Notes: generated by a model not told the origin, from the letters alone. DNA of 64,000 bases from Hyphomicrobium_A sp964493785 (GCA_964493785.1 CAZBPM010000002.1:183206-247205); one strand, 5' to 3'. Numbered from the stretch's first letter, positions 1-11,867 are shown. Numbers and translations are program-made.

Positions 1-59
1 AGCACGATGAGGATTTCGTGCGTGTTGAGCGCAGCAGGCTTGTTTGCGGAAACGTCCAT
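1..59 (-). CDS. Possible 5' end of a leftward gene, cut by the window edge
   Basis: Reading leftward from an ATG at 59-57 gives 19 open codons (starting MDVSANKPAALNTHEILIV) to the window edge. The residues look protein-like, but no family can be recognised from so little, and the ribosome binding site is not convincing. An alternative in another frame starts at a nearby ATG. If real, it is divergent from the Rieske gene. Low confidence. Confidence 0.25.
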   Translation of the reverse strand, partial: MDVSANKPAALNTHEILIV

Positions 60-447
60 TCCATCGAGGATAATCGCAGCGAGCGATGATCAACGCCGGC
101 CGGCGTCAGCTGAACTTCGCGCTCGGGCTGTTGCAGGAGAGTAACGCGAAGGGGTCATCGCTGCAGGCGCAGCTGTCGAGCGAGCGTGACCGCTGTGACA
201 GATCCGGCGGTGATGTGTAACGCGATGCCGTCGGCGGACACGCAAAGACGCGGGCGTGAGATCGCTCGCCGGCAATCTCCTTGGCAAAGACGCCAACAAA
301 CTCGGGCGATTGCGACGCCGCCCTTCCCGATTCCGCGCCGCGTTCGGTTGTTGGCATGGTTTATGCGTTTTCCCCATTTGCGGATGCTCGCGTCGCGTAT
401 CTCGATGCGGGCACCGCAAACAAAAAGAGGTTGTTGGGGGAGTGAGG
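60..447. other. Non-coding region upstream of the Rieske/PQQ dehydrogenase genes
   Basis: About 390 bases without a supported gene. Open frames here have arginine/serine-rich compositions typical of shadow frames in GC-rich DNA. The region presumably holds the promoter of the Rieske gene, but I cannot point to a convincing -35/-10 pair. The YGGGA-N5-TCCCG element found in the xox locus was not seen here. Confidence 0.5.
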
Positions 448-1068
448 ATGCCAAAGGAGACAACGCCCGGTAGCAGTGCCGGCGTGCAGGGGGAATGCGC
501 TTGCCAAGTGGGGCGTCGGGCAATCGTGAAGGGGCTGGCTCTCGCCGGTTGCGCGGTAGCCTCAGACATTCTGGTTGGATCGTCGTCGTTTGCTCAGTCG
601 GGCCGCAGTCAACGTCCCGAGCCAGGTGATCGCTTGGTCTTCATGGCCGGCGACAACGAGGGCAAAACCGTCACTCCGGCGGATGTGAAACTCGGCGAGG
701 CTCCTATCCTCGTCTACCCTATGGACCCCAAGACGCAGACCATCATTCAGTCGCGCGCCAGCCTGCTGCTGCTCGTGCGGTTGAACGAGGACGAAATCGG
801 GCCATCCACCAAGCCGCACTCTGCCGACGGGATAGTCGCCTACTCGGCGGTCTGTACCCACAACGGCTGCCCGATCACGAGCATCCACGAGAACAAGCAC
901 TGGATCGTCTGCAACTGTCACGGCTCAACGTTTGATGTCGGAAACGACGGAGCAGTGGCGAATGGGCCAGCCACGCGCAGACTAGCCATGCTGCCGGTCG
1001 CCATCACCGATGGCGCCCTGCTCGTTGCGGGGAAACTGGACGGTCCGATCGGGCCGCCGGACGTGTGA
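448..1068 (+). CDS. Tat-exported Rieske [2Fe-2S] protein
   Basis: Electron-transfer protein of 206 residues. Both Rieske cluster boxes are present: C136-T-H138-N-G-C141 and C155-N-C157-H158-G-S. C136, H138, C155 and H158 are the expected cluster ligands, and C141/C157 the stabilising disulfide. The N-terminus has a Tat-like twin arginine (GRRAIVKG, residues 22-29) followed by a hydrophobic stretch, so periplasmic placement is likely. I chose ATG 448 because GGGGGAGTGAGG precedes it; the frame stays open further upstream but that part is arginine-rich and unlike protein. No cytochrome b gene is adjacent, so this is not a standard bc1 operon. The next gene, 54 bases on, is a PQQ dehydrogenase, which suggests the Rieske protein carries electrons from that enzyme or from the molybdenum enzyme beyond it. 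That role is inference; arsenite-oxidase-type small subunits are distant relatives. Confidence 0.85.
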   Translation: MPKETTPGSSAGVQGECACQVGRRAIVKGLALAGCAVASDILVGSSSFAQSGRSQRPEPGDRLVFMAGDNEGKTVTPADVKLGEAPILVYPMDPKTQTIIQSRASLLLLVRLNEDEIGPSTKPHSADGIVAYSAVCTHNGCPITSIHENKHWIVCNCHGSTFDVGNDGAVANGPATRRLAMLPVAITDGALLVAGKLDGPIGPPDV

Positions 1069-1122
1069 GCGGCAGAACAACTGCTACTCGCAAAACCAAT
1101 CCAAAAACTCTGGGAGGACACG

Positions 1123-2847
1123 ATGCAACTACGACTACCCGTCGCCGCGCTCGCGTTGACGGTCGCAACGTCTCTGTTCGCGGCCGATTACAAGCCCGTC
1201 ACAGACGCGCGACTCGCTAATCCTGAGCCTGAGAACTGGCTGCTGGCCAAGGGGAACTACGAAGGCTGGAGCTATACGCCGCTCGACCAGATCAACACGT
1301 CGAACGTCGCTAAGCTCAAGCCTGTATGGTCGGCGGCCACCGGCGTTGCCTCGGGTCACGAGGCGCCCGCCATCATCAACGGCGACTACATGTTCGTCTC
1401 GACGCCGCGCAATCAGGTGCTGGCGTTCGACGCGAAAACAGGCCGCTCCCTGTGGAAGTACCAGCGCGAGATGCCGGAAGGCTTCAGCGCGCTGCACATG
1501 ACGAACCGCGGCGTCGCGCTCTGGGGTGATAAGGTCTATGTTGCCAGCATCGACTGCATGCTGACGGCTCTCGACCCCAAAACAGGTACGAAGATCTGGG
1601 AAGCGCAAGTCTGCGACTGGCAGAAAGAAAGCGCCTACATCACCTCGGCGCCGCTCGCAGTGAAAGGCAAAATCATCGTCGGTCCATCGGGCGGCGAGTT
1701 CGGCGTGCGTGGCTTCATCAAGGCCTTCGATGCTGAAACCGGCAAGCTGGCCTGGACGCGCTACTCGGTTCCCGCACCGGGCGAGCCGGGCTCGGAGACT
1801 TGGCCGCAGGAAGGTCGCTGGAAGGACGCCTGGAAGAACGGTGGCGGCACCATGTGGATGCCCGGAAACTATGACTCGAAAAATGACGTCATCTACTGGG
1901 GCGTCGGCAACGGCGCACCGTGGCTGGGCGATCAGCGTCCGGGAGACAACCTCTATCTTGCATCCGTTGTTTCACTCAACCCGGACAACGGCGATATCGT
2001 CGGCCACTTCCAGTATCATTGGAACGACTCCTGGGATTGGGCGGGCATGAATGCTCCGACGCTCGTCGAATTCAATCGCGACGGCAAGAAGGTGCCTGGT
2101 CTCATCAGCGCCCAGCGCAACGGCCGCCTCTACTGGCTCGATCGCGACGAGAAGGGCAAGATCAGCTACGACAAGTCCGAAGGCTATGTGAAGAACAACG
2201 TCTTCAAGAGCATCGACCCCAAGACGGGCCGCCCGACCTACAACGAAGATGCGAAGCCCGGCACCGACAAGACTGCCACTTACTGCCCGAGCCTTTGGGG
2301 CGGCAAGGACTGGCCGTACGAAGCCTACAACCCGAAGACCGGCATGCTGTACGTGCCGTTCAACGACAATCACTGCATGACGTTGACCGGTATGATCCAG
2401 CCTGTTCTGCCGGGCCAGTGGTCGGCGGGTGTCGACATCAAGAAGCTCGACCTCAAGGTTGACGACAAGTTCCCCTTCATCGGTGGCATCCAGGCATGGA
2501 GCGTCGATGGCGGCAAGGAGGAGTGGCGTCAGACCTATCCGCACTCCTGGAACTTCGGCTCGATCCTCACGACGGCCGGCGGACTCGTCTTCATGGGTGG
2601 CACGAACGATCGCATGTTCCGCGCCTATGACGGTAAGAGCGGCAAGCTGCTGTGGGAGTTCCCGACGCCGTCTGGCATCATCTCTCCGCCGAGCAGCTTC
2701 TCGATCGACGGCAAGCAGTACATCGCCGTTGTTTCTGGCTGGGGTGTGGACGCCCAGTGGATCCAGGGCAAGATGCACGATCAGGCCGGCTGGGAGAAAG
2801 CCGTTCCTGAAGGCGGATCGGTTTGGGTTTTCGCACTCGGTGAATGA
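1123..2847 (+). CDS. PQQ-dependent alcohol dehydrogenase (methanol/ethanol family, calcium-type site)
   Basis: Periplasmic quinoprotein of 574 residues with a Sec signal peptide (residues 1-20, ending LFA). The eight-bladed propeller shows in repeated blade motifs such as AFDAKTGRSLW and AFDAETGKLAW. By alignment with methanol dehydrogenase, metal ligands are E192 (GGEFG) and N263 (GNGAP), and the catalytic base is D305 in SWDWAG. The residue two after it is Ala307, not Asp, so the lanthanide-coordinating Asp of XoxF/PedH enzymes is missing and calcium is predicted. The vicinal Cys-Cys pair usual in this family is also missing: the aligned residues are Ala123-Leu124. It probably oxidises a short primary alcohol to an aldehyde for the molybdenum hydroxylase encoded next. 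RBS GGGAGGA precedes ATG 1123. Substrate is not predictable from sequence. Confidence 0.9.
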   Translation: MQLRLPVAALALTVATSLFAADYKPVTDARLANPEPENWLLAKGNYEGWSYTPLDQINTSNVAKLKPVWSAATGVASGHEAPAIINGDYMFVSTPRNQVLAFDAKTGRSLWKYQREMPEGFSALHMTNRGVALWGDKVYVASIDCMLTALDPKTGTKIWEAQVCDWQKESAYITSAPLAVKGKIIVGPSGGEFGVRGFIKAFDAETGKLAWTRYSVPAPGEPGSETWPQEGRWKDAWKNGGGTMWMPGNYDSKNDVIYWGVGNGAPWLGDQRPGDNLYLASVVSLNPDNGDIVGHFQYHWNDSWDWAGMNAPTLVEFNRDGKKVPGLISAQRNGRLYWLDRDEKGKISYDKSEGYVKNNVFKSIDPKTGRPTYNEDAKPGTDKTATYCPSLWGGKDWPYEAYNPKTGMLYVPFNDNHCMTLTGMIQPVLPGQWSAGVDIKKLDLKVDDKFPFIGGIQAWSVDGGKEEWRQTYPHSWNFGSILTTAGGLVFMGGTNDRMFRAYDGKSGKLLWEFPTPSGIISPPSSFSIDGKQYIAVVSGWGVDAQWIQGKMHDQAGWEKAVPEGGSVWVFALGE

Positions 2848-2858
2848 TCTTTGAAAGA

Positions 2859-2892
2859 CCCCGACCCGCGCATCCCACAACGCGGGTCGGGG
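2859..2892 (+). terminator. Perfect 12-bp hairpin after the PQQ dehydrogenase gene
   Basis: CCCCGACCCGCG (2859-2870), a 10-base loop, then the exact reverse complement (2881-2892). It lies 11 bases past the dehydrogenase stop and about 55 before the next start. There is no clear T-run (ATTTGAG follows), so it may act as a 3'-end stabiliser or partial terminator between dehydrogenase and aldehyde oxidase genes rather than a full intrinsic terminator. Confidence 0.6.
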
Positions 2893-2946
2893 ATTTGAGC
2901 AGGCAGGCAGGCGGGCAAACTTCTCGGGAGCGAAGGGAGAACAGCA

Positions 2947-3399
2947 ATGCTCACCATCAGTGTAAACGGCAAGGACTATAAGTTCGATGGCGATCCCAAT
3001 ACGCCGCTGCTTTGGTTCGTGCGCGACGAGCTTGGGCTGACAGGTACAAAATATGGTTGCGGCGCGGGACTCTGCGGCGCCTGCACCGTACATCTCGACG
3101 GTACGGCCGTGCGCGGCTGCATGACGTCGGTCAGCGACGTGGCAGGCAAGGCCGTGACGACGATCGAGGGCCTCAGCGCCGACGGAAACCACCCCGTGCA
3201 GAAGGCATGGCGCGACCTGAACGTACCGCAATGCGGATTCTGCCAAGCCGGACAGATCATGCAGGCGGCCTCGCTACTCTCGAAGAACCGCGCACCCAGC
3301 GACGCCGAGATCGTCGAGGACATGACGGGCAACATCTGCAGATGCGGATGCTATCAGCGCATCCATGCGGCCGTGCGCGTAGCGGCGGGAGGCGTTTGA
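2947..3399 (+). CDS. [2Fe-2S] subunit of a xanthine-oxidase-family aldehyde dehydrogenase
   Basis: Small iron-sulfur subunit, 150 residues, with the usual two-domain layout. The plant-ferredoxin-like N-domain has C38, C43, C46 and C58 (motif CGAGLCGAC). The C-terminal helical domain has C96, C99, C131 and C133 (CGFC and CRCGC). It passes electrons from the molybdenum cofactor of the partner subunit. There is no signal peptide; it probably travels folded with the Tat-tagged large subunit, as known for this family. The stop at 3397-3399 is two bases before the ATG of the large subunit, so the two are translated together. Relatives include IorA and AldF. RBS AAGGGAGA is near ATG 2947. Confidence 0.92.
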   Translation: MLTISVNGKDYKFDGDPNTPLLWFVRDELGLTGTKYGCGAGLCGACTVHLDGTAVRGCMTSVSDVAGKAVTTIEGLSADGNHPVQKAWRDLNVPQCGFCQAGQIMQAASLLSKNRAPSDAEIVEDMTGNICRCGCYQRIHAAVRVAAGGV

Positions 3400-3401
3400 T
3401 C

Positions 3402-5774
3402 ATGCTGCATTACTTCGACAAGCAGAACCAGGCCACTGCGGAGCCGCAGGTTCACACCATCATCGAGAACGTCAGCCGCCGCTCCTTCTTAGGTGGCGTG
3501 CTGAAGACTTCCGGCGTCGCGCTCGCGATGCAGATCATTCCCGGAGCCGCCAACGCTTTCGACGCCTATCCGACCGGTGGCGCCGGAATGCCTCATGGGG
3601 TCGTCAGCGATCCGCATGTCTTTGTCGCCATCGATCCCGATGGCAAGGTGACGATCGTCGCGCACCGCTCCGAGATGGGAACCGGCGCACGGACCAGCCT
3701 TCCGATGGTCGTCGCCGACGAAATGGAAGCCGATTGGCAGCGCGTGCACGTCATCCAGGCGCCTGGTGACGAACCCCGCTACGGCAACCAGGACACCGAC
3801 GGGTCGCGCAGCGTCCGCCATTTCATTCAGCCCATGCGCGAGTGCGGCGCTGCAATGCGCTTCATGCTCGAGGCTGCAGCTGCTGTACAATGGGGTATCG
3901 ATCGCTCCCTCTGCAAGGCCAGCAACCATGCGGTCGTCCAGCTCACGAAGGGCGCCGATGGCAAACTCGTCGAGACCGACAAGAAGCTCAGATATGGCGA
4001 GCTGGCGACGATCGCCATGTCGATGCCAGCGCCGCGGCGTGATCAGCTGGCATTCAAGCAGCCCGGCGAATTCCGTTACATGGGCAAGGGCACGACGCAG
4101 ATCGTCGACCTGCACGACATCACAGTCGGCAAGGCGGTCTACGGTGCCGACGTGCGCCTGCCGGGGATGAAGTACGCGGTTGTCGCCCGTCCGCCCGTCG
4201 TCGGCGGCACGGTCAAGAAGCTCGACGCGACGGAAGCGAAGAATGTCCGCGGCGTCGAGGCCGTGCATCGATTCGGCGGGTGGAAGGCGCCGGCCAAGTT
4301 CGCTCCACTCGGCGGAGTAGCCGTCATCGCCAATTCAACCTACGCCGCGTTGCAAGGCCGCGACAAGCTCGTGATCGAATGGGAGGATGGCCCCAACGCT
4401 GTCTACAACACCCCGGCCTATCGCGAGGCGATGATCGCCGCGGCAGCCAAGCCTGGAAAGGTCATTCGCAACCAGGGCGACGCGGACAAAGCGTTTGCCG
4501 GCGCGGCAGAGGTCTTCTCGGCCGTCTATGCGCAGGACCATGTCGCTCAGGCATCGATGGAGCCGCCGGTTGCGCTTGCCCGCATCGTCGACGGAAAGAT
4601 CGAGGTATGGGCGCCGGTTCAGAGCCCCTACGGTACGCGCGAGGACATCGCCAAGACGATGAACGTGCCGATCGAGAACGTGACCGTGCACGTCACGCTG
4701 CTCGGTGGCGGCTTTGGTCGCAAGTCCAAGTGCGATTTCGCGATCGAGGCGGTGCTGCTTTCCAAAGAGCTTGGTGGCGTTCCCGTGCGCGTGCAGTGGA
4801 CCCGCGAGGACGACCTCCAGCACGCCTTCTATCACACCGCTTCGGTTGAGCGGATCGAGGCGGCACTGGACAAATCCGGAAAGGTCATCGGCTGGCGCCA
4901 CCGCACCGTGGCTCCCTCCATCATCTCGACCTTCGCCGAGGACACCGGCTACCAGTTCAAGATCGAGTACGGAATGGGCTTGGTCGACATGCCGTTCGAC
5001 ATTGCCAACATCCGTTGCGAAAACGGCCAGGCGTTCGCGCACACGCGCATCGGCTGGTTCCGCTCGGTGTCGAACATCCCGCGTGCGTTCGCGGTGCAGT
5101 CGTTCGTGGCCGAACTCGCACACAAGCTCGGCCGCGATCCTAAAGACCTGCTGCTCGAGCTGATCGGTCCTGATCGCGTCATCGACATCAAGACAGCGGG
5201 GATGCCGGAGGACTTCTGGAACTACGGCGAGCCGTATCCCGAGTTCCCCATCGACACGGGGCGCTTGAAAAAGGTGCTCAATGTCGCTGCGGACAAAGCG
5301 GGCTGGGGCAAGAAGCTCCCGGCACGCCAAGGGCTCGGCATTGCCGTCCACCGCTCGTTCGTCAGCTACGTGGCAACGGCCGTGCGCGTTGCCATCGACG
5401 ACGACGGCACCATCCGCGTTCCGGAAGTAACGACCGCGATCGATTGCGGCTTCTACATCAATCCGGAGCGCATCCGCTCTCAGGTTGAAGGTGCAGCCGT
5501 GATGGGCATGTCGACCGCAATGTACAGCGGCATCACCTTCAAGGATGGCCGCGTCGAGCAGTCCAACTTCGGGGACTTCTCCGTCGCGCGCATGGAGAAC
5601 TTCCCCCAGAAGGTCGATGTCCACATCATCGAGCCCACATCTCCGACGCACCACGCGACAGGCGTCGGCGAGCCAGGTGTGCCTCCGTTCGCTCCGGCCC
5701 TTTGCAATGCCATCTTTGCCGCCACCGGCCAGCGGCTGCGCAGCTTGCCGACCGGGGAGAAGATCAAGGCATAG
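3402..5774 (+). CDS. Tat-exported molybdopterin-binding aldehyde dehydrogenase (IorB/AldH-like)
   Basis: Catalytic subunit of 790 residues, typical for the isoquinoline 1-oxidoreductase beta / membrane aldehyde dehydrogenase group. A Tat motif SRRSFLGG (about residues 26-33) precedes a hydrophobic stretch ending at GAANA, so the enzyme is periplasmic. Family landmarks: LLGGGFGRK (molybdopterin region), and GVGEPGVPPFAP near the C-terminus with E757 in the place of the catalytic glutamate of xanthine oxidase enzymes. ATG 3402 follows the small-subunit stop directly; the same frame is open further upstream, but that overlaps the small subunit and is an arginine-rich shadow. No cytochrome c subunit, usual in acetic acid bacteria (AldG), is adjacent; the Rieske protein at 448 may replace it. 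Probable reaction: aldehyde from the PQQ enzyme to carboxylic acid. Confidence 0.9.
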   Translation: MLHYFDKQNQATAEPQVHTIIENVSRRSFLGGVLKTSGVALAMQIIPGAANAFDAYPTGGAGMPHGVVSDPHVFVAIDPDGKVTIVAHRSEMGTGARTSLPMVVADEMEADWQRVHVIQAPGDEPRYGNQDTDGSRSVRHFIQPMRECGAAMRFMLEAAAAVQWGIDRSLCKASNHAVVQLTKGADGKLVETDKKLRYGELATIAMSMPAPRRDQLAFKQPGEFRYMGKGTTQIVDLHDITVGKAVYGADVRLPGMKYAVVARPPVVGGTVKKLDATEAKNVRGVEAVHRFGGWKAPAKFAPLGGVAVIANSTYAALQGRDKLVIEWEDGPNAVYNTPAYREAMIAAAAKPGKVIRNQGDADKAFAGAAEVFSAVYAQDHVAQASMEPPVALARIVDGKIEVWAPVQSPYGTREDIAKTMNVPIENVTVHVTLLGGGFGRKSKCDFAIEAVLLSKELGGVPVRVQWTREDDLQHAFYHTASVERIEAALDKSGKVIGWRHRTVAPSIISTFAEDTGYQFKIEYGMGLVDMPFDIANIRCENGQAFAHTRIGWFRSVSNIPRAFAVQSFVAELAHKLGRDPKDLLLELIGPDRVIDIKTAGMPEDFWNYGEPYPEFPIDTGRLKKVLNVAADKAGWGKKLPARQGLGIAVHRSFVSYVATAVRVAIDDDGTIRVPEVTTAIDCGFYINPERIRSQVEGAAVMGMSTAMYSGITFKDGRVEQSNFGDFSVARMENFPQKVDVHIIEPTSPTHHATGVGEPGVPPFAPALCNAIFAATGQRLRSLPTGEKIKA

Positions 5775-5796
5775 CAGAGCCCTCTCCGCCAAAAAT

Positions 5797-5823
5797 GGAA
5801 TGCCGCTGCTGAAGCGGCATTCC
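5797..5823 (+). terminator. Hairpin terminator after the aldehyde dehydrogenase genes
   Basis: GGAATGCCGCT (5797-5807), loop GCTGA, AGCGGCATTCC (5813-5823): an exact 11-bp stem 22 bases after the stop at 5774. An A-run lies just before it (AAAAATGG), none after, so it is plausible as an end signal separating this unit from aceE. Confidence 0.65.
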
Positions 5824-5928
5824 CAATAACCGCGAGAATTCGTGGATTCCGCCTTCGCGCTGCACACCGCACGCACGAGGGATGGATGTGCACGGCCATT
5901 TGCAGCTTGCTTTTAAGGACGACCGACG

Positions 5929-8592
<2,664 letters not shown>

Positions 8593-8617
8593 CACGCGCA
8601 ACCTGGACCATGCAGCA

Positions 8618-9916
8618 ATGAGCACGATCGAAGTCAGGGTTCCCGACATCGGCAGCTTCGCCGACATTCCAGTCATTGAGGTGCTCGTGAAGCCGGGCGA
8701 CAGCGTGCGCGCGGAGGATCCGCTGGTCACGCTCGAGTCCGACAAGGCGACGATGGAGGTTCCCGCCCCCTCGTCGGGACGCGTCGCTGAGATAAACGTC
8801 GGCGTCGGAGACAAAGTCAGCCAAGGCAGCCTCATCCTCAAGCTGGAGCCGGAGGCCGCGGGCGCCAACACGCCAATCAAGGCAGCTGAGGCGCAAGCAC
8901 CAACCCCTCGTTCAGTATCATCCCCGGCTCCTGTGACCTCCGACGCACAGGGCGGGCCGACCGCATCAAATCCTCCTCTCGGCAACGGACATGCGGGGCC
9001 ATTCCCGGCACCGGCAGACTTCGGCGGCATTCACGCGAGCCCATCCGTGCGTCGTCTGGCGCGCGAACTCGACGTGGATGCATCAAAGCTCAAGGGTACC
9101 GGCGACAAAGGGCGCATCACCAAAGAAGACGTAAAGCATGCACTGGCCGGTCAAACCGGGACGGGCGGCAATCAAGGATACGGCATTCCGGCCATCCCAA
9201 CGCAGGACTTCGCGAAATTCGGTCCGATCAGCACCAAGCCGCTATCGCGGCTGAAGCGGCTGTCCGGTCCCCATCTGCACCGCGCTTGGCTCAACATTCC
9301 TCACGTCACCCACACCGACGAAGCGGACATCTCCGAGCTTGAAAGCTATCGCAAGGAGCTCGACGCCGCGGCCAAAGACAAGGGCTACCGCGTCACGTTG
9401 CTGTCGTTCCTGCTGATGGCAGCGGTGACTGCGCTTAAGCAGCATCCAGAGTTCAACGCTTCGCTATCACCTGCGGGCGACGAGCTGATCTTGAAGCACT
9501 ACTTCAATATTGGCGTTGCTGTGGATACGCCCGACGGGCTCGTCGTACCCGTCATCAAGGACGTGGACCGCAAGCGCATCATTGAACTCAGCCAGGAGCT
9601 GGCCAGCGTGTCGCAGAAGATGCGAGAGGGCAAGATCGCGCCGACAGACATACAAGGTGCGACCTTCTCGATATCTTCTCTCGGCGGCATCGGCGGCACC
9701 AATTTTACGCCCATCGTCAACGCTCCGGAGGTGGCAATCCTGGGGGTCGTGCGCGCCCGCGTGACACCCGTTTGGAATGGCGAAGCCTTCGCGCCGCGCC
9801 TCATGCTGCCGATCTGCCTCTCCTACGACCACCGTGTCATCGACGGCGCACTTGCCGCGCGATTTACCCGGCGCCTGGCCGAAGTTCTCGGCGATGTCCG
9901 CCAACTCGTTCTCTGA
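8618..9916 (+). CDS. aceF: Dihydrolipoamide acetyltransferase (PDH E2)
   Basis: E2 core of the complex, 432 residues, with one lipoyl domain only. The lipoyl domain is at 1-80 with attachment Lys43 (ESDKATME). An Ala/Pro-rich linker follows, then an E3-binding domain at about 139-172 (SPSVRRLARELDVD), and the acetyltransferase domain from about 200 with catalytic His405 in SYDHRVIDGA. It transfers the acetyl group from lipoate to CoA. It sits between aceE (25 bases upstream) and lpd (18 bases downstream), consistent with one transcript. Confidence 0.95.
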   Translation: MSTIEVRVPDIGSFADIPVIEVLVKPGDSVRAEDPLVTLESDKATMEVPAPSSGRVAEINVGVGDKVSQGSLILKLEPEAAGANTPIKAAEAQAPTPRSVSSPAPVTSDAQGGPTASNPPLGNGHAGPFPAPADFGGIHASPSVRRLARELDVDASKLKGTGDKGRITKEDVKHALAGQTGTGGNQGYGIPAIPTQDFAKFGPISTKPLSRLKRLSGPHLHRAWLNIPHVTHTDEADISELESYRKELDAAAKDKGYRVTLLSFLLMAAVTALKQHPEFNASLSPAGDELILKHYFNIGVAVDTPDGLVVPVIKDVDRKRIIELSQELASVSQKMREGKIAPTDIQGATFSISSLGGIGGTNFTPIVNAPEVAILGVVRARVTPVWNGEAFAPRLMLPICLSYDHRVIDGALAARFTRRLAEVLGDVRQLVL

Positions 9917-9934
9917 TCAGAAGCCATCTCTGCA

Positions 9935-11365
9935 ATGTCCGATCCATCAGAACTGCACACCGAGATCCTCGTCCTCGGCGCCGGCCCAGGCGGCTACACC
10001 GCCGCGTTCCGCGCTGCCGACCTCGGCAAGAAGGTGACTCTCGTCGAGCGCTCACCAACGCTTGGCGGCGTGTGCCTCAACGTGGGCTGCATTCCATCGA
10101 AGGCCCTCTTGCATGCCGCGAAGGTCATCGACGAAGCGGAAGACTTCGCGACTTCGGGCATCGCCTTTGGTGCGCCGTCAATCGATCTCGACAAGCTGCG
10201 TGGCTGGAAGAACGCGGTCATCAAACGCCTCACAGGCGGTCTCGCGGCGCTGGCGCAGCAGCGTGCCGTGAAAGTCGTAACCGGATCCGGGCACTTCGTT
10301 TCCCCTCATGTCTTGGAGGTTAAGGGCAGTCAGGCGACGACGCGGATCACGTTCGATCAGGCGATCATTGCTGCCGGGTCCGAGCCCGTGCGGCTGCCGT
10401 TTCTGCCGGCTTCCGATCCACGTATCATCGATTCCACCGGGGCGCTTGAAATCACTGAAATCCCGGAGACGATGCTCGTCATCGGCGGCGGCATCATCGG
10501 CCTCGAGATGGCGACGGTCTATCATGCTCTAGGCACGCGCATCGTCATCGTCGAGCTGATGGATCAGATCATCCCCGGCGCCGACCCAGACCTCGTCAGG
10601 CCGCTGATGAAGCGCATCAAGGGCCAATACGAGGACATTCTGCTCGGCACAAAGGTTGTAAGCGTCGACGCCGGTGGGGCGAAGATCGCCGTAACGTTCG
10701 AAGGTCCCGCCGCGGCGCACACGCGCAGCTTCGACAAGATCCTCGTGGCCGTCGGACGCTCTCCAAATGGAAAGATGCTCGGCGTCGAGACGGCCGGTGT
10801 CGCGGTCGATGGGCCCGGCTTCATTCGCGTCGATCGCCAGATGCGCACCAACGTTCCGCATATCTTTGCGATCGGTGATGTCGTTGGCCAGCCGATGCTC
10901 GCCCACAAGGCCGTACACGAAGGAAAGGTTGCGGCCGAGGTCGCCGCCGGCCTGAAGTCCGCGTTCGATGCCCGCGTCATTGCCTCCGTCGCATACACCG
11001 ATCCCGAGGTTGCTTGGGTGGGCCTCACCGAGGTCGAAGCCAAGAAAAAAGGCATCGCTTACGAGAAAGGTAGCTTTCCCTGGGTCGCATCCGGCCGCTC
11101 GCTGTCACTGCGCCGCGACGACGGCCTCACAAAGATCCTGTTCGATCCCGAGACGCACCGCATCCTCGGCTGCGGCATTGTCGGTCCGAATGCAGGCGAT
11201 CTTATCGCCGAGGCCGCGCTCGCGATTGAGATGGGTGCCGATGCCACCGACATAAGCAACACGATCCATCCGCATCCTACGCTGTCGGAAACCTTTGCTC
11301 AGGCCGCGGAGATGTTCGAGGGAACCATCACCGACCTGATGCCAGCGCCGCGCCGCAAGGCCTAG
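9935..11365 (+). CDS. lpd: Dihydrolipoyl dehydrogenase (E3)
   Basis: FAD-dependent enzyme of 476 residues that reoxidises the E2 dihydrolipoamide with NAD+. The FAD dinucleotide motif GAGPGGYTAA is near the N-terminus; the redox disulfide is C47/C52 (GGVCLNVGCIPSKALL); the NAD motif GGGIIGLEMA is near 185; the C-terminal HPHPTLSE holds the His-Glu pair. There is no fused lipoyl domain. It is the last gene of the aceE-aceF-lpd unit; no clear intrinsic terminator follows. Confidence 0.95.
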   Translation: MSDPSELHTEILVLGAGPGGYTAAFRAADLGKKVTLVERSPTLGGVCLNVGCIPSKALLHAAKVIDEAEDFATSGIAFGAPSIDLDKLRGWKNAVIKRLTGGLAALAQQRAVKVVTGSGHFVSPHVLEVKGSQATTRITFDQAIIAAGSEPVRLPFLPASDPRIIDSTGALEITEIPETMLVIGGGIIGLEMATVYHALGTRIVIVELMDQIIPGADPDLVRPLMKRIKGQYEDILLGTKVVSVDAGGAKIAVTFEGPAAAHTRSFDKILVAVGRSPNGKMLGVETAGVAVDGPGFIRVDRQMRTNVPHIFAIGDVVGQPMLAHKAVHEGKVAAEVAAGLKSAFDARVIASVAYTDPEVAWVGLTEVEAKKKGIAYEKGSFPWVASGRSLSLRRDDGLTKILFDPETHRILGCGIVGPNAGDLIAEAALAIEMGADATDISNTIHPHPTLSETFAQAAEMFEGTITDLMPAPRRKA

Positions 11366-11867
11366 AGCCTCGCGCTCCAGCGACAATTCAGAAGCAATTG
11401 GCGCAGCGTCTCTGATGCGTCCGGAATTATGCGCTCGTTGCTCGTGCATTTCGGTCAGAGCCTGTAACGCGTCTGGATCCGACGTGACACGCTGCAGCGA
11501 TGTCGAGGAACCTGGCACCTGCCGCGCAACTTGAATAACGCTCGTATTTTCCGCGACTTATGACGCGCTCTGTTTTTTCCGAGCGCCGACCAAGGCATGG
11601 CACAGCGCTTGCTATGGTGTGTTCGGGGGACAGGGGAGGCCGCACCGGTACGGTCGAAACGCTTCTGCTCGGCGTTTCGATCGTCCGGCAACGGCCGGAG
11701 TTTCGCTCCATTGTCCGGCATTGTGGCCTCTCCCCACGGCCAGCGGTCGGCATCTCGTCGCCGACCGCTGGTACGCTGTCGCCGAAGCGGCTCGAACGCG
11801 TCACCACCTGCGCCGAGAAGTCTGTTAGCAGGGCGGTTATCGCGGCTGCTTCATCGCTCTAGGGCGA
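11366..11867. other. Intergenic region between lpd and the convergent RTX protease gene
   Basis: About 500 bases between two converging genes. The only structure I could support is the hairpin at 11868-11905. Open frames here are short and mutually overlapping, with arginine/serine-rich translations, and no RNA gene was recognised. Confidence 0.5.

Noticed and set aside
1972..3246. 424-codon minus-strand frame across the PQQ dehydrogenase and 2Fe-2S genes
   Set aside because: Crosses two well-supported genes and an intervening hairpin; no family features.
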